Origin: Streblospio benedicti | Taxonomy: Eukaryota > Annelida > Polychaeta > Spionida > Spionidae | Assembly (NCBI GenBank): GCA_019095985.1 | Contig: CM032667.1 | Location: 40,651,826 to 40,715,825, forward strand | DNA: 64,000 bases | Direction of reading: 5' to 3' | Shown: piece by piece, positions 12,397-24,329 of the stretch | How positions within the stretch are numbered: the first letter of the stretch is position 1 | Layout of the letters: every line of letters begins with the position of its first letter | Notes under the pieces: model-generated | Database searches by the model: none | The model's input: the letters and a program-made list of their open reading frames with translations, nothing else | What the model was told of the DNA's origin: nothing | Position numbers and translations under genes: made by a program

Positions 12397-14266
12397 AAAA
12401 TGTGTTTGATTACATTGTCGTCAATATGACTAACAACGAGAGAACTTACTACTGTTCATTGACAGTTTAGTCGTCACTATTAACAGAGTGGTCTGTTCAA
12501 ATGTACACCCCTGCCTTTCTTGGGGCTATTTCATGTGTTAGCCAGTATTTCGTTTCACTATTATCATGTTCTAAACGACTAAAACGTCGAAAAATCACCA
12601 TAGTGCATACAGTTCATGTAAAATCAAGTTTCCAACACAATGATTTTGGGTGGCATGGACACATTTGCTCCCTAGGAGAATAACAACTAAAACCACTGGT
12701 CTTCAGGGTCACACTTCATTCAGAGTCGTATTGGGCTCTTTTGTACAAGTTATATGTCTTTGGGGGATTTCCAATGTAATCCTTTCCAAAGATAACACTT
12801 AGATTGCAGCACACAGACACCAATCTTTAAACCCAACTTTTACTTTCACACAAGGCAATATTGTTGCAAAGATTGGGTATACTGTTTCTCTTATATTCAG
12901 GTCGAGATATTAAATAACGGCTTATATATTTCTTTATTTCAGCTACGAACATATATTCATATCCATAAAATTAAACAGATCTGTGACGAGAAAATAACAC
13001 ACGCAACCCTGATAGCTACTGCTTAGTTTTGCACCCACTATTTTCAACCGAAAAATCGGAACTATTACATTATTTAAACTAGAATTCATTCCACATTAGA
13101 TCTGTGATGTGTGTGAGAGAGGGACTTAGAGGGTGAGTTAAAGACCAGAAAAGGGGACGTTGGGAAAGGCTAAAAAATAGGCTTTCGGGATTTTAAGGAA
13201 GTGGGGCGGGGAGAAAAGGCTGATGTAAGGTAGACCTCTGATAACCTAGAAGTGTAACTGCAGTCTACACATACACTAGTGCACACATTTCACTGTTGTT
13301 GTTCTTTTCACTTATCCGTATCCACATTTCAAGAATCCCACATGTGCACGTACAATCCCGATCACACACCAACATTCAATAATCCCGCATGCACACTCAT
13401 TTAATCCAGATTCACACATTGACAATCCTGCATGATATCACTAGATTGAAAGCCATTAAATCCAGCTCCAGCACTGCCAACAACACGAGATTAACTCCTC
13501 TGGATCCTCTCTGTATTGGGAGTGTAATTATCGTGCCCTCTCAATGGCTAGGTGATCCCTGCTATAAACACCATCAATGGGTCCATTCAATCCCGATCAC
13601 TTTCACTACTACTCAATATTGACACCCAAAACCAATAGTGAAGGCTGATCAATATGTTGAGTTTATATACGTTTAAAGTGTCCGTGCTTTTAAAGTCACA
13701 CATGTACACCGGACACAGTTTTGAGACCTTAGTCCGTTTGTGAAGTTGATCGAGACCATGCAACATTCAAATTCGAGTTATCAGAGTGACTTTACAGTTG
13801 ATTCGAGTTATCCGGACATTCTACTCATCTTTAGTTTGCCTGAATAGGTCCAAACAGTGGATGCTGCAAAAAGCCATACCCCCTACAACCCTTTTTTTAA
13901 CGTTCAATTTATTATTCATCCTATAGCGATGATACTTATTCATTTGTGACGCACGCATGGTTTTTCTTCAAGAACATCCTTAGATTTATCAACTACATAA
14001 ATATTGGCAAGAATCCGCTTAGTGACAGAAGACCTGTAAAATTATGACACCAACAATAAATTGCTGACCCAGTGTCTAAGTCTAATGCTAAGATTTATGA
14101 GTCTTTATATTTGCTAACTGCACACACAAAGCAATATCAATGCAATAAACGCCATTGTGTGTCACTCGCACATCCGTGGATCACAAATGGCCTTTTGTAG
14201 TTGTGTAACTGACTAATCCATACACCGAGTCACAACAGATAGTCTTGCAAATTACCTTACACCTAG

Positions 14267-14280
14267 TACAGTAGACCCTC
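14267..14280 (+). repeat. TACAGTA-AACCT family end
   Basis: TACAGTAGACCCTC here matches ends at 20766-20780, 36638-36650, 52824-52836 and 61317-61330, and in reverse 9949-9961. TA followed by CAGTA-AACCTC resembles terminal repeats of pogo/Tigger-type Tc1/mariner DNA elements; family assignment is inference. Confidence 0.4.
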
Positions 14281-17200
14281 TTTGCATATGTATATACTGT
14301 ATAACAGCAATATGCTTGCGATAGACAATGTCAATATATGAGATGACCACTTTTATACTTTATACTTATACTTTATAATGTGGCTGAAAGAAAATTAGTG
14401 CAAATTCGACATGACAGAAAATTCGGGGAAAAGCAACATCCAGATAACAAAACAACTTCAGAAACAAACTTATGGAAACAAACACCACTTATTCCAGTGA
14501 TCAGTTGTTAAGTTTATAATTGCAGAGCAGTTTTTTAAGATATGTGACAGCTTCCAATGTTGATAGATACAGGTGACAGCAGACCAGATCAGACCCATGG
14601 ATTTAGGCTCTGGAGAGGCTTTTGTGATCGGTCGACAAGCTTATCTAGCGTATTTCCGCAAGTTACAAATGTTTTTTTTTATATTTCCACATCGACACTA
14701 ACAGCAAAAATAAAAAAAAAAAAAAAAAAAAAAAGAAAAAGAAAAGAAAAAGAAAAAGAAAAGGCAAATGCTTAAGGACAATCCAGAAATTGTGAACGGG
14801 TCACAAAGTTTTGAGGGTATGGGGGCCAAGTTTTTCTCGTGCACCGATAGGGGCTGGCATTTGTCAAGTTTTCACAAATAAATTACTTTTCTTTTTAATG
14901 TCACATTTTATGAAATAAATGATGCACTCGAACACATTTTTCCTTCTCTTCAATGAAGGTTCTACATGCGATTTTTATATCAGACACAACACTATATTGT
15001 TGTAGTCGCGTTATTTAACGGATATTAAGGGGGCAGTTGGGGAGGGGGTGGGGCCACAACTTTTTCAAATACATTTGTGAAAATGCTCCCGCCTCCCTCT
15101 CGTAATTTGTAAATGGTCCCTAAACTCATGTGGACAATAAGAAAATTACTTTGTCGTTGACACATCTACATGTCTATGATCTGTTTCTCTCGTCAGCTTC
15201 CAATTTGTAATTGGATTATTACTTTAAACAATAGTTGTGATGCTTTTTTATGGTACTGGCATCATATACATTGATAGACATTCCATATCGCTTCATAAAA
15301 ATATTCACATGAATGTATACAGGTGAACACATTTGATTAGCACTTGACTTACTTTTAAGAGGGACACATGCATGTATATCTTGGGATATTTCAACTTTCT
15401 ACAGTAGTCAACAGCTGTACAGGGTTATAAAATCAACATACATGTACGCGTGGATCACTCACAATCCTGCTTCATGGATAATCCTGCAAAAATGGATTAC
15501 CATTAATACTGCCGCTCACACCATTGTTTCAACCATATTATATGGTAAAAACGTCCTATCATGCACGTTATTACCGCTACATTTAATGTTCAGTGCCCTT
15601 CATACGGCCATTGTATCTTGTCGGTCTATGCCAAACATCCATTTATCTACCCATGAGCCTTTTACCGATGCCCACCTAACCGTGAGTACCGCCTCAGTCT
15701 TTGATCATCTTATTGTGTGGCGTGATCCATATGAATCTGGATATCTGGATTTGGACGGGATAGGTGCTCCGCGCGGCCTCGTGCATGGGTGAGCCGTGGC
15801 ATTATTGGTTCTTATCAATACTAAGGGATGATCCATTTATCACCAGTGAGAGTGAAATAACGTGTTTGTGAAAAGCACAACTTGATTTGTTGGGTGGTCA
15901 TCTTCTGGAGCGTGGGTGGGGACGGGGGGTGGGAGAGAAATCTAATCGTGTTTTCTCTAATATTTCCACTTACATTTTTGCCCGACGGTTTAAGAAAAAA
16001 AAGTTATTATCAGAGATTTTCATCATGTTGTATACAGATATAATTTTGCTTTTAAATACTGTGTAGTGAGAAGTTGACATAGGTAGATCTCTATCTGTCA
16101 ATTAAACAATCAAACAATTTGTTACAAACCTTTGTCACAGTGAAACACCACACTCACAGGTGGGGGGCTCGTCTACTGACTCTGGAGGCACTATACATCG
16201 AGGAAATAAAACTCATGATTAACAACCAAGGAGGAATACAAGACCAGGGCCCTGACCATCAAGATTTAGATGTTGTCAGCGCCTGCTGATGTCTTTAATA
16301 TTAATTGTGGTGATATTTGGTGATTCAGTTTATGTATTATAAATGTACTGTTTTGTAATTAAAGTTGTCCATTTGACATTATGTTCCGAGGCTGACTGCA
16401 AGGTCGCAAATATTTGATTAAAATGTGAATGAATTATTAAAGAGGTTGGTTTTATCGTTTATAAAATCACTATGACGTTATTTTTATCTAACCTAATCAA
16501 ATAGTATATTTGTCCACATATCATGGTAGGCCCATTCACAGTGTTCAATCGTTACGTAACGTTCGTGTGGAGAAAAGTGTGTGTGTGCCCCGTAACGTTC
16601 GTGTGAATGAGAGGAACTGAGCGACCAAGAATACAAAAAAAAGAAAAAAAAAAAAAAAAAAAAGTTTTTGTGAGGAAACTGGAAAAAAATCCTCGGAATT
16701 ATCGTAGGATGCATGCACTATGAGAATACATCACCTTGAATATGTAAATCTTACCTGGTGATATGACCTAGTAATTCTCTATTTATCCCTGGAAAATGTT
16801 AGGACCATGCCCACTTTTGAGTAAAGTGGCCCATTAAATTGATCATTTTTTTTTTAAAAAGTAGATACTTAATTGGTTCTCAAATGAGCCAGTAAGATGT
16901 CTGTTGTAGTGTTCTTTTTTACACAATATATCCTGCTCTACAAAATGGATCATTAAAAAATGGTGTATCGGTTAAACATAGAGGCAACTGCTGAATAAGA
17001 GGGTTTTACTGATGTTCGTGTGGCGGGCGACACACACATTTCTCTATTTCATCAGTGTATTCACCTCTCATATGGCCTGAAAATATCGTGAAAAGTAGGA
17101 GAGTATACAAGTGCACATTTGAGACCTAATTAAGAAAGGTGGGATACCGGTATATCATTTATATATAACATAAACGCCAGATTTCTGCCTAGCATGTTAA

Positions 17201-17922
17201 CAATGAAACATGTTTTTCAACTTATCCAGAGATAATCCAGAGATAATCAAGAAACCTGAAGGAAGGTAATGATCAAACAAGTGACTAATTCTGAAAGAGG
17301 ACATGTTTTTGTAGTGCATCGACTACACTGAAAATCTATGTGGAACATAATTATTAATCCCCTTTTGAGTACAAAACATTGGAGCGTTGCTCACACACGA
17401 ACTTTATCCACACGAACGCATGGAACGTTATGTATTCTCCCTCCATTGAAAATCAATATTTCGACGTTCGAAGCAGACGTTCGACTTGAAGCAAGCACAC
17501 ACAGGGATTGCGACAGTACCGCGCAGTCACAGCAGTATTCAACATAATTTTTTGCTCTTCTAGACCAATGATTAAACGGCTGCAAAAGTATAATTTTGAA
17601 TTGAATTAGGGCATTTGTGTTCTTCCTCGGATAAATTGATATCTATGGTGTCAATGGCCATTGTTTCGACGGTAGATTAACGTCACTAACATTGGATTGT
17701 TACAGTATTAGATTACTAGATCTATTATATATTGCCAATACTATTGATATTATTTGTTCGATAGGTGTTGGCATGGCTGCAAAAAAGTTTAATGTTACTA
17801 ACATTGTTAGTTTTGATCAGGAGAATTGTTGGAAACACTTTACCATTTTTCAATGTTTTGATCAGTTTGGACAGATTTTATGGATCTTAAAAGCACCTGT
17901 CAGAAATTGAGTAACCGCGGAT

Positions 17923-20397
17923 ATGGGTACTATTAGTCTTTTATTTAGTGTGGCCGATTTGTTTTTGCTGGTATTGATGTTGAGATGGTGTAATAGCGTG
18001 TTGGCCGACAACAAGCCAGTGGTGGTCAAGAAAATATGGTCATATGAATATTGGAAAAGCGGTATTGATGGAGCTGAAAGAATTGGTGGCAGTATTGATG
18101 GGTCTGAACCAGCCAAAGACTATTCAGATAGTGTCAGTGAACCATGGATTCTGGGAGATTTATGGGGTTATTTCTATATACATTCTATGGATTTTGAATT
18201 TGAAACCACTCTTATTCCAGAATATGAAAATAGCCATGATAATGAGCTCCCATATGGAGAGATTCTGCTATTGAAAAAGTGGTCACAAAATGTGTCAAAC
18301 TCCTCAGAAGGTATTCAGTGCTGGACTAAAGCATTTTCTTTTGAATCTATTAAACCTGGGGAGACACTGGCTCTGAAGGACAAATTAAATTGTAGCGTCC
18401 CATCATTTGGAAGGTATTTGGTATTCAAATTGCATGGAATGCCTTTCAATATATCAGTCAAGGTTTCAGAAATGTACCCATATGTTTCCAAACGTTGTTG
18501 CAAAACGTCATGTCAAATTTGTGACTCATCATATTCATGCTATTGTTATGAGTGGGATTGTGATGAATGTATGTGCCCAGGTTTTGCAGGTGCACAATGT
18601 GAAACCAATATCAATGAATGCTCCAGTAATCCTTGCCAACACAGTGGTGAATGTGTAGATCAAGAAAATATGTATTATTGTCTTTGTCCAGTTGGTTATA
18701 CTGGAGTGCATTGTGATATACAGATAAATGAATGTGCCAGTAGACCTTGTATGAATTATGGTACCTGTATTGATTTACTCAACTTCTACACTTGCGCCTG
18801 TGTTGGATCTAATGGAATTCACTGTGAGACTGACATAAATGAATGTATCAGTGATCCGTGTTCATCCAACGCGACCTGCATCAATAAAGTCAATCGGTAT
18901 ATGTGTGTTTGTCCACTCGGATACACTGGACGACACTGTTACTCTGAAGTGAATGAGTGTTTGAGTAATCCATGTCAGAACGGGGCCAGATGCGCCAACG
19001 AGATTAACAAGTACACCTGTCACTGCGTTCCTGGCTCCACTGGACAGCATTGTGAGATTGATTCACTTGATGAGTGTGAAAGCAGTCCCTGCAAGAATGA
19101 TGGGTATTGCAACGACTTGCTCCTCAAATTCAAATGTGACTGCCCCCCGGAGTTTGTTGGTGAACTATGTGAAGACAGAAATGATTGTGCAAGCCACCCA
19201 TGCATCAATCCATACACTATGTGTATAGATCAAATTGACAAATATGAATGTGTTTGCTTGCCAGGATATGTAGGTCAAAAGTGTGAACATGATATTGATG
19301 AATGTGAAAGTGAGCCTTGTGAAAATAATGCATTTTGCATGGATGACATCAACAGCTATGAGTGTCATTGCCATAGCGGCTATTCAGGACACCATTGTGA
19401 GGTTGATATTGATGAATGTAACAGCAACCCATGTCAAAATAATGGTATTTGTCAGGATTGGCCTAACGGTTTTGTCTGTCATTGTGCTGTTTATTCCGCA
19501 GGTACTTATTGTCAAGAATGTCTAACCACTGCTGGTGGTGAAGAACTATGCACAGAAGAAGATATTTGCAAGACAGTTGTCTGTCTCAATGGAGCTACAT
19601 GTAGCCCTAAACCCTTCTTCTGTATCTGCCTCCCAGAGTTCACAGGACGTAGATGTGAAACAAACTATAAATGCAATAGTCAAAGTTGTGTAAATGGAGG
19701 GCAATGTCAAGAGACTGCAAAAGGTGTAGTGTGTAAATGCTTGCCCAAATATACTGGTAGTAGATGTGAAACACGCATTCCTAATTGGATAGTGACCATC
19801 TCTAATGTAACAGCATACAGTGTTCACATTCAATGGATTCCACCACAATGGACAGGAGGTCCATATACAGTTTGGTACAGAGAGTATGGCTATAGAGACT
19901 GGGTTTTGGGGGAAGATAAACTGCCACTACCACTTGAAGTGGGCAGCACAGTGTTAAACGATCTGATGCCTAGAGTCCTCTATGAGATAATGGTCGAAGG
20001 TCCTTTCACAAAATCTAAGCCTTTCAAAGCAAAGACACTAAGTGACACTCTCATAAGCACATTCCAGGTTGGTGGCTTAATGACAATGCAGAATCAATCT
20101 GCAAGCACTAAACCTGAAAGTACAGCAGAGGCAGTAATTGAGGTACAACATAGCAAATATGCGTGGTTGATGATTCTTTTGGTGTTTCCTATTGCCCTAG
20201 TTATCCAAGATTTGTGGCTTAAATTTAAAAAGAAGAAAAAATCTCAAACAGTACAATATATTGCAGCTCCAACGGAGGAAGAGCGTGAACACGAACTTAA
20301 TGTAAATAGATCTCAGGAGCCGTTTGCTGAAAACTATTCCTTAGATTTAAACACCCATCTTAATGATGGTTGGAGGATTGAAGAGACAGAAACATGA
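17923..20397 (+). CDS. single-exon EGF-repeat/FN3 transmembrane protein
   Basis: An uninterrupted 824-aa frame. Residues 1-28 form a signal peptide (LLFSVADLFLLVLML, cut near VLA). Residues 29-190 form a non-EGF head with N-glycosylation sites ending in CSVPSFGRYLVFKL, which resembles the last strand of galactose-binding-like (F5/8-fucolectin) folds. A Cys cluster (190-226) is followed by about ten EGF modules (227-616); most begin with the calcium-binding NINEC/DIDEC signature and several carry the CxDx4YxC hydroxylation pattern. One FN3 domain follows (about 618-705), a membrane helix (746-766: WLMILLVFPIALVI) with a KFKKKKK stop-transfer, and a 58-aa cytoplasmic tail. The ATG is preceded by an in-frame stop context and begins a textbook signal peptide. 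An AATAAA lies at 20982-20987. The absence of introns is odd for a multi-EGF protein. Likely role: cell-surface adhesion or recognition receptor (inference). Confidence 0.93.
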   Translation: MGTISLLFSVADLFLLVLMLRWCNSVLADNKPVVVKKIWSYEYWKSGIDGAERIGGSIDGSEPAKDYSDSVSEPWILGDLWGYFYIHSMDFEFETTLIPEYENSHDNELPYGEILLLKKWSQNVSNSSEGIQCWTKAFSFESIKPGETLALKDKLNCSVPSFGRYLVFKLHGMPFNISVKVSEMYPYVSKRCCKTSCQICDSSYSCYCYEWDCDECMCPGFAGAQCETNINECSSNPCQHSGECVDQENMYYCLCPVGYTGVHCDIQINECASRPCMNYGTCIDLLNFYTCACVGSNGIHCETDINECISDPCSSNATCINKVNRYMCVCPLGYTGRHCYSEVNECLSNPCQNGARCANEINKYTCHCVPGSTGQHCEIDSLDECESSPCKNDGYCNDLLLKFKCDCPPEFVGELCEDRNDCASHPCINPYTMCIDQIDKYECVCLPGYVGQKCEHDIDECESEPCENNAFCMDDINSYECHCHSGYSGHHCEVDIDECNSNPCQNNGICQDWPNGFVCHCAVYSAGTYCQECLTTAGGEELCTEEDICKTVVCLNGATCSPKPFFCICLPEFTGRRCETNYKCNSQSCVNGGQCQETAKGVVCKCLPKYTGSRCETRIPNWIVTISNVTAYSVHIQWIPPQWTGGPYTVWYREYGYRDWVLGEDKLPLPLEVGSTVLNDLMPRVLYEIMVEGPFTKSKPFKAKTLSDTLISTFQVGGLMTMQNQSASTKPESTAEAVIEVQHSKYAWLMILLVFPIALVIQDLWLKFKKKKKSQTVQYIAAPTEEEREHELNVNRSQEPFAENYSLDLNTHLNDGWRIEETET

Positions 20398-21370
20398 ATA
20401 ATGTTTCTATATCTCCGTGTACCATAGTTTATTGCACAACTGCTTGACCTTAACACACTGCGTGTATTTAAACAAGACCAACAACTACTAGATGTAATGG
20501 TTCTGTTGTTAACTTAAGCGCTCGTCTTTAAAAAAACACCAGGCCTATCCTATTGGGCTTATTGGCTCAATGTTAGTGATAGATGCATTAAAAATGTCTA
20601 TATATGTATATATAATTTTACCTTTGGATAAGTAGTGGTAGCCCACTAAGTTGGACACAGATAAAGGGTCCCATTTATTTGAGCAAAATCTATGAAACAC
20701 CCGGACTCGACCAGTTTCAAGTGTACGCATAAAGATTAGTGTAACTATAAACATGTTAATGAAGGTACAGTAGTACCTCCAATTAATCGCTCCTGTATAA
20801 ATAGAAAACGGCTATGATAGCATCAATTTTGGGGGTATTTGAAAAAAGAAAGGACCAATAAATCCTCACTTATCTGGTTACCAAGTTATACGAATATGTT
20901 TTTGGTTTTGTGACGTCTAGAGTGTAAAAATGTAATATATGTAATTGTGAATTCTCTGTGTTAAGGTAATTTTTGGTTCATAATAAATATAGTCTGTTAA
21001 CTGTAAAACTAGAATATTCTGTGGCTATTAAATTTTGCGATTTTCATCAATAAAATATTTTGTGACTAAATAATTTTGAGGTTTTGGACCATGCTGGACC
21101 TAATTTACATAGGCTATTATCATTTGCTGACTATTTAAGTTTGCATTTTTGCACATTCCCATGAAATTTACAAATTAAATCGTGTGCGAGCATTTCTAGT
21201 TTTACAGTTATCCATGTGAATGGTTGACTGTTTTAAGCCTTTTTATATCATGTAATATTGTATATTGTGCCATTTGCATTAATGAGTCCATGTATATATT
21301 GTATACCACATCTTTGTTATACATAGATTTATTCAAATTAATTGACTTGGGTGTAATGTATGGACATCAG

Positions 21371-21546
21371 AGGATTCTTTCTCCAAGTCTACAGGGCTAC
21401 ATCATATTGCTTCTGCAGAGACTCAAACCCTGGACCATTACCCCCTGCCTTAAGTGATTGGTAAATAGTTGCCTCAATAGTAGTGGCCCAGGGTTTGAGT
21501 TGAGATGCAATGTGATATAGCACTATGAACTTGGAGAAGGAATCTT
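21371..21546. repeat. 176-nt imperfect hairpin
   Basis: The left arm 21371-21440 and right arm 21481-21546 are inverted copies of each other (both contain CTCAAACCCTGG-type and TTCTCCAAGT-type sequence) at roughly three quarters identity over 66-70 nt, with a 40-nt loop. It lies within 1.2 kb downstream of the EGF gene, on its coding strand's 3' side. Confidence 0.7.
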
Positions 21547-22437
21547 CTATTATCAACACATCTTTCATTATTTGTTGTAAATAAAAATTATTTAGAAAAT
21601 TATTTTAGAGATTTTTATTGAGCACTAGTACAACCTTATGTGATAGATATATTGGTTATAGATTTATCAGATGAGTATACATGTAGTACTTGCATGTAGT
21701 TTGACTTAGTTTCAAATGGTATTTTTTTATTCATTTCATTTACAATATCGACTAACAACTACATATGATATTACTATCAATGGTAATGATTCTAATTACA
21801 TTAATCTAGACACACTTATATTCAACAACTACGTAATAGTGATTGAATCAGGTTTACAGGTGATGTGTGCCATCATTTTTGTAATTTGGAACACCAAAGA
21901 TATCACCTGGCGTATTTTGTTTGAGAGATCATCTTACCATGATGTAAGAAAATCTTCCATCCACGTGTTTTAATCTACCTGACTACTAGTAGGATAATGT
22001 AAATCACTTCAACTACGAAATCATAGAAAGCTGTGATTAGCGACTGGCATCAGTTTTCACAAAATTGTCTGGTTAAATTTTACATTTTCGAGGTATACTT
22101 ATAAAACAAATCGTTAAAACTGTACCATCAGATATGTTAGTACATATATTCTATTCCTCTTAAATCTTACTTTGCCATCCAGCAAGTATTTTAGTATTAC
22201 CGGTAAACCATATTCATCCAGTGCCAACTGTTCCGCATAAAAATTCGATGGGAGACACCCGTTTGTTACTGTTTTAAGGCTGTTGAATACATCCAAGTGG
22301 TGACACCTGAGAAAATGAATATGAAACTGCCACTATTCAGTGCTGCTCTCAGTGTGCTAACGAGTGCTTTTCTTAATACATACTCTGGTACTGTCCAATT
22401 AACTATAATAGATATTTATTACAATCTTCTTATAAGA

Positions 22438-22831
22438 TATGATGCACCACCCCGGGGTGCCGTAAAATGCAAACCCCGGCATGTCGTAATGCCCCGTTTC
22501 TCCCGTGATATTTCCATACATCAGTCGTTGCTAAAAAGCAGACCACAAAAAGAATGACGACGGTGTGCAGTTTCGTTTTGTCACGATGTAATAGGGTGGA
22601 AATCGAGTTTTAATAAATTAAGAATAAATAAGATCTTTCCATTGTGACAAAACTTAAACATTTTACTTATGAATTTTAATAAAATTTGATACCACAGCAG
22701 CCTACCAGTCATCACGGTATGCCGGGGTATTGATGTTGAAAAAAATAATTAATTAGCTCAAAAATGTATTTTTTATTATTTTCACAGGCCGGGGTATCAC
22801 GGTGACCCGGGTTACGGCGTGGTGCATCATA
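22438..22831. mobile_element. about 390-bp MITE with TA-flanked inverted ends
   Basis: The ends TGATGCACCAC (22440-22450) and GTGGTGCATCA (22819-22829) are perfect 11-bp inverted repeats flanked by TA on both sides, as expected from Tc1/mariner-type insertion. Inside, CCCCGGC/GCCGGGG motifs with ATCACGG recur near both ends (22450-22500, 22713-22815), making the ends GC-rich and the middle AT-rich. There is no coding capacity, so it is non-autonomous. Confidence 0.7.
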
Positions 22832-23959
22832 TGTTTACACCTAAGTGAATATACTTACGTACAGTAATTGTGTTGAGAACATGTGGCAGCATTCTTTAGA
22901 TATTTATAATACAAATTTCGACTGAACTTGATATTTCAATTGCTTTGCATCTTTGATCAGTACAAGCTTCATATGAAAGCCATTACAGTCATTTACAAGA
23001 GGGTTATATATTTTTTTACACAATTATGTTTTAAATCACTGATATTCATCATAATGTACCAAAAATGCCCGTAATGGTATGTGCATAACCATCATATATA
23101 TTTTTTATATTATAGGGATGTGGATTTCTTGACCCCTTATACCCCCCCCCAAAAAAAAAAAAAAAAAAAAAACCCTGGAAAGTTTCAAGTAGTGTGTATA
23201 TAGTAACACACAGTGTGGCTGGCCTGTATCCTCCTAACCGTGTTTCCACAAATATTCTATTATCTTCTGGAAGAATGCGGCTCTTGTCATCGCAATCATG
23301 GCAGACACACTGAAATAAACGGTAAAATGTAGTAAACCGGGCTAAAGTGATATATATTATAATTCATAGCAAAAATGTAAATGTCATCGCAATAATTGGG
23401 TTTGAGGATGGGGAAGGGGGCAAAGAGTCAATTTCAAGAACTGCTAAAACACCCATGAAAAATAGATATCATGCTTTTGAAAACAAACATTGTAAGATGC
23501 GCACACTGGGTCTATTCCCATAGATCTGCCAGTGGGTACATTATCGTACATATATCCATTTCTTTTGTTGTTTCCGAAGTGTGCACTAAAGACAATCATA
23601 TTATTCAGGACTGTCATTCATAATGTTTAACACATAACTTGGAGAATAACAAATAACTGGCATTGCCTGTTGAAAAGAGACATCACTGCTCTTCTGAGCA
23701 TACTGCCAAGGTGATTTAAAAAGTGCAATTTTGGCTTCCATTATCTTATTTTTTACAATCTGCACGGATCTAAATGTAATAATGTTGCTAATAATAGTTC
23801 TGTGATAAGATTGGCAGCCTAGTTAGCCCTTCAGTTGGCGAGTATATTTGAAGCATGTTAGTATCTATTCCCGTATTCTAGTTGGGAGAATAAGAGTGGG
23901 TATATATATCCTTGATGAAAATCCATTCACCAAAATTATTTTTTCCTAAATCACCAGTC

Positions 23960-24235
23960 ACCAATTCAATAATCAGTATTTGTTAAAGAATATGTTGTAT
24001 CACATTTCACACATTTATATACAGGCAGTTCACAATTAACGCTCAAGATTTAGAGCAATCACCAATCACCGCCATTTTAATGAGCTGTTAACCAGTCACT
24101 AATACATTTCATTGTCTTTCACCAATAATCATCATTTGTTACAGAACAGATTCCATCACATTTCACACACTTACATAAAGACCATTCACATTTCACAATC
24201 AGGATTTAGGGCCAATCACCAATCACAAATTTGCT
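23960..24235. repeat. two-copy tandem repeat, about 155-bp period
   Basis: Sequence around 23967 (ATAATCAGTATTTGTTA, then CACATTTCACACA, then CAATCACCAATCACC) recurs at about 24123 with modest divergence. Confidence 0.6.
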
Positions 24236-24329
24236 ATTTGCAATTTGCAAATATGACCCCCTCAGAACGGGCATAATAGACTAAGCATACATTAGATTAT
24301 CAAGTCACGCGATATTCCACGTGACCATT

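Larger units (their letters stand above)
11162..17922. other. long gene-poor stretch
   Basis: No supported gene over about 6.7 kb. It holds the structured palindrome at 12119-12194, the TCTAGA cluster at 12348-12396, a repeat end at 14267-14280, A-rich low complexity at 14707-14765 and 16633-16663, G-rich tracts near 15030-15060 and 15910-15940, and a set of inverted ACGTTCGTGTGG motifs at 16558-17418. The open frame at 15442-15792 has no splice or codon support. Confidence 0.5.
20398..24329. other. 3' flank and repeat-rich intergenic DNA
   Basis: Contains the 3' UTR of the EGF gene, two inverted-repeat elements (21371-21546 and 22438-22831), a C/A homopolymer at 23142-23172 and the tandem duplication at 23960-24235. 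No further gene was seen. Confidence 0.5.

Noticed and set aside
15442-15792. 116-aa plus-strand open frame
   Set aside because: Random-looking composition, no splice sites or start context, no motif.
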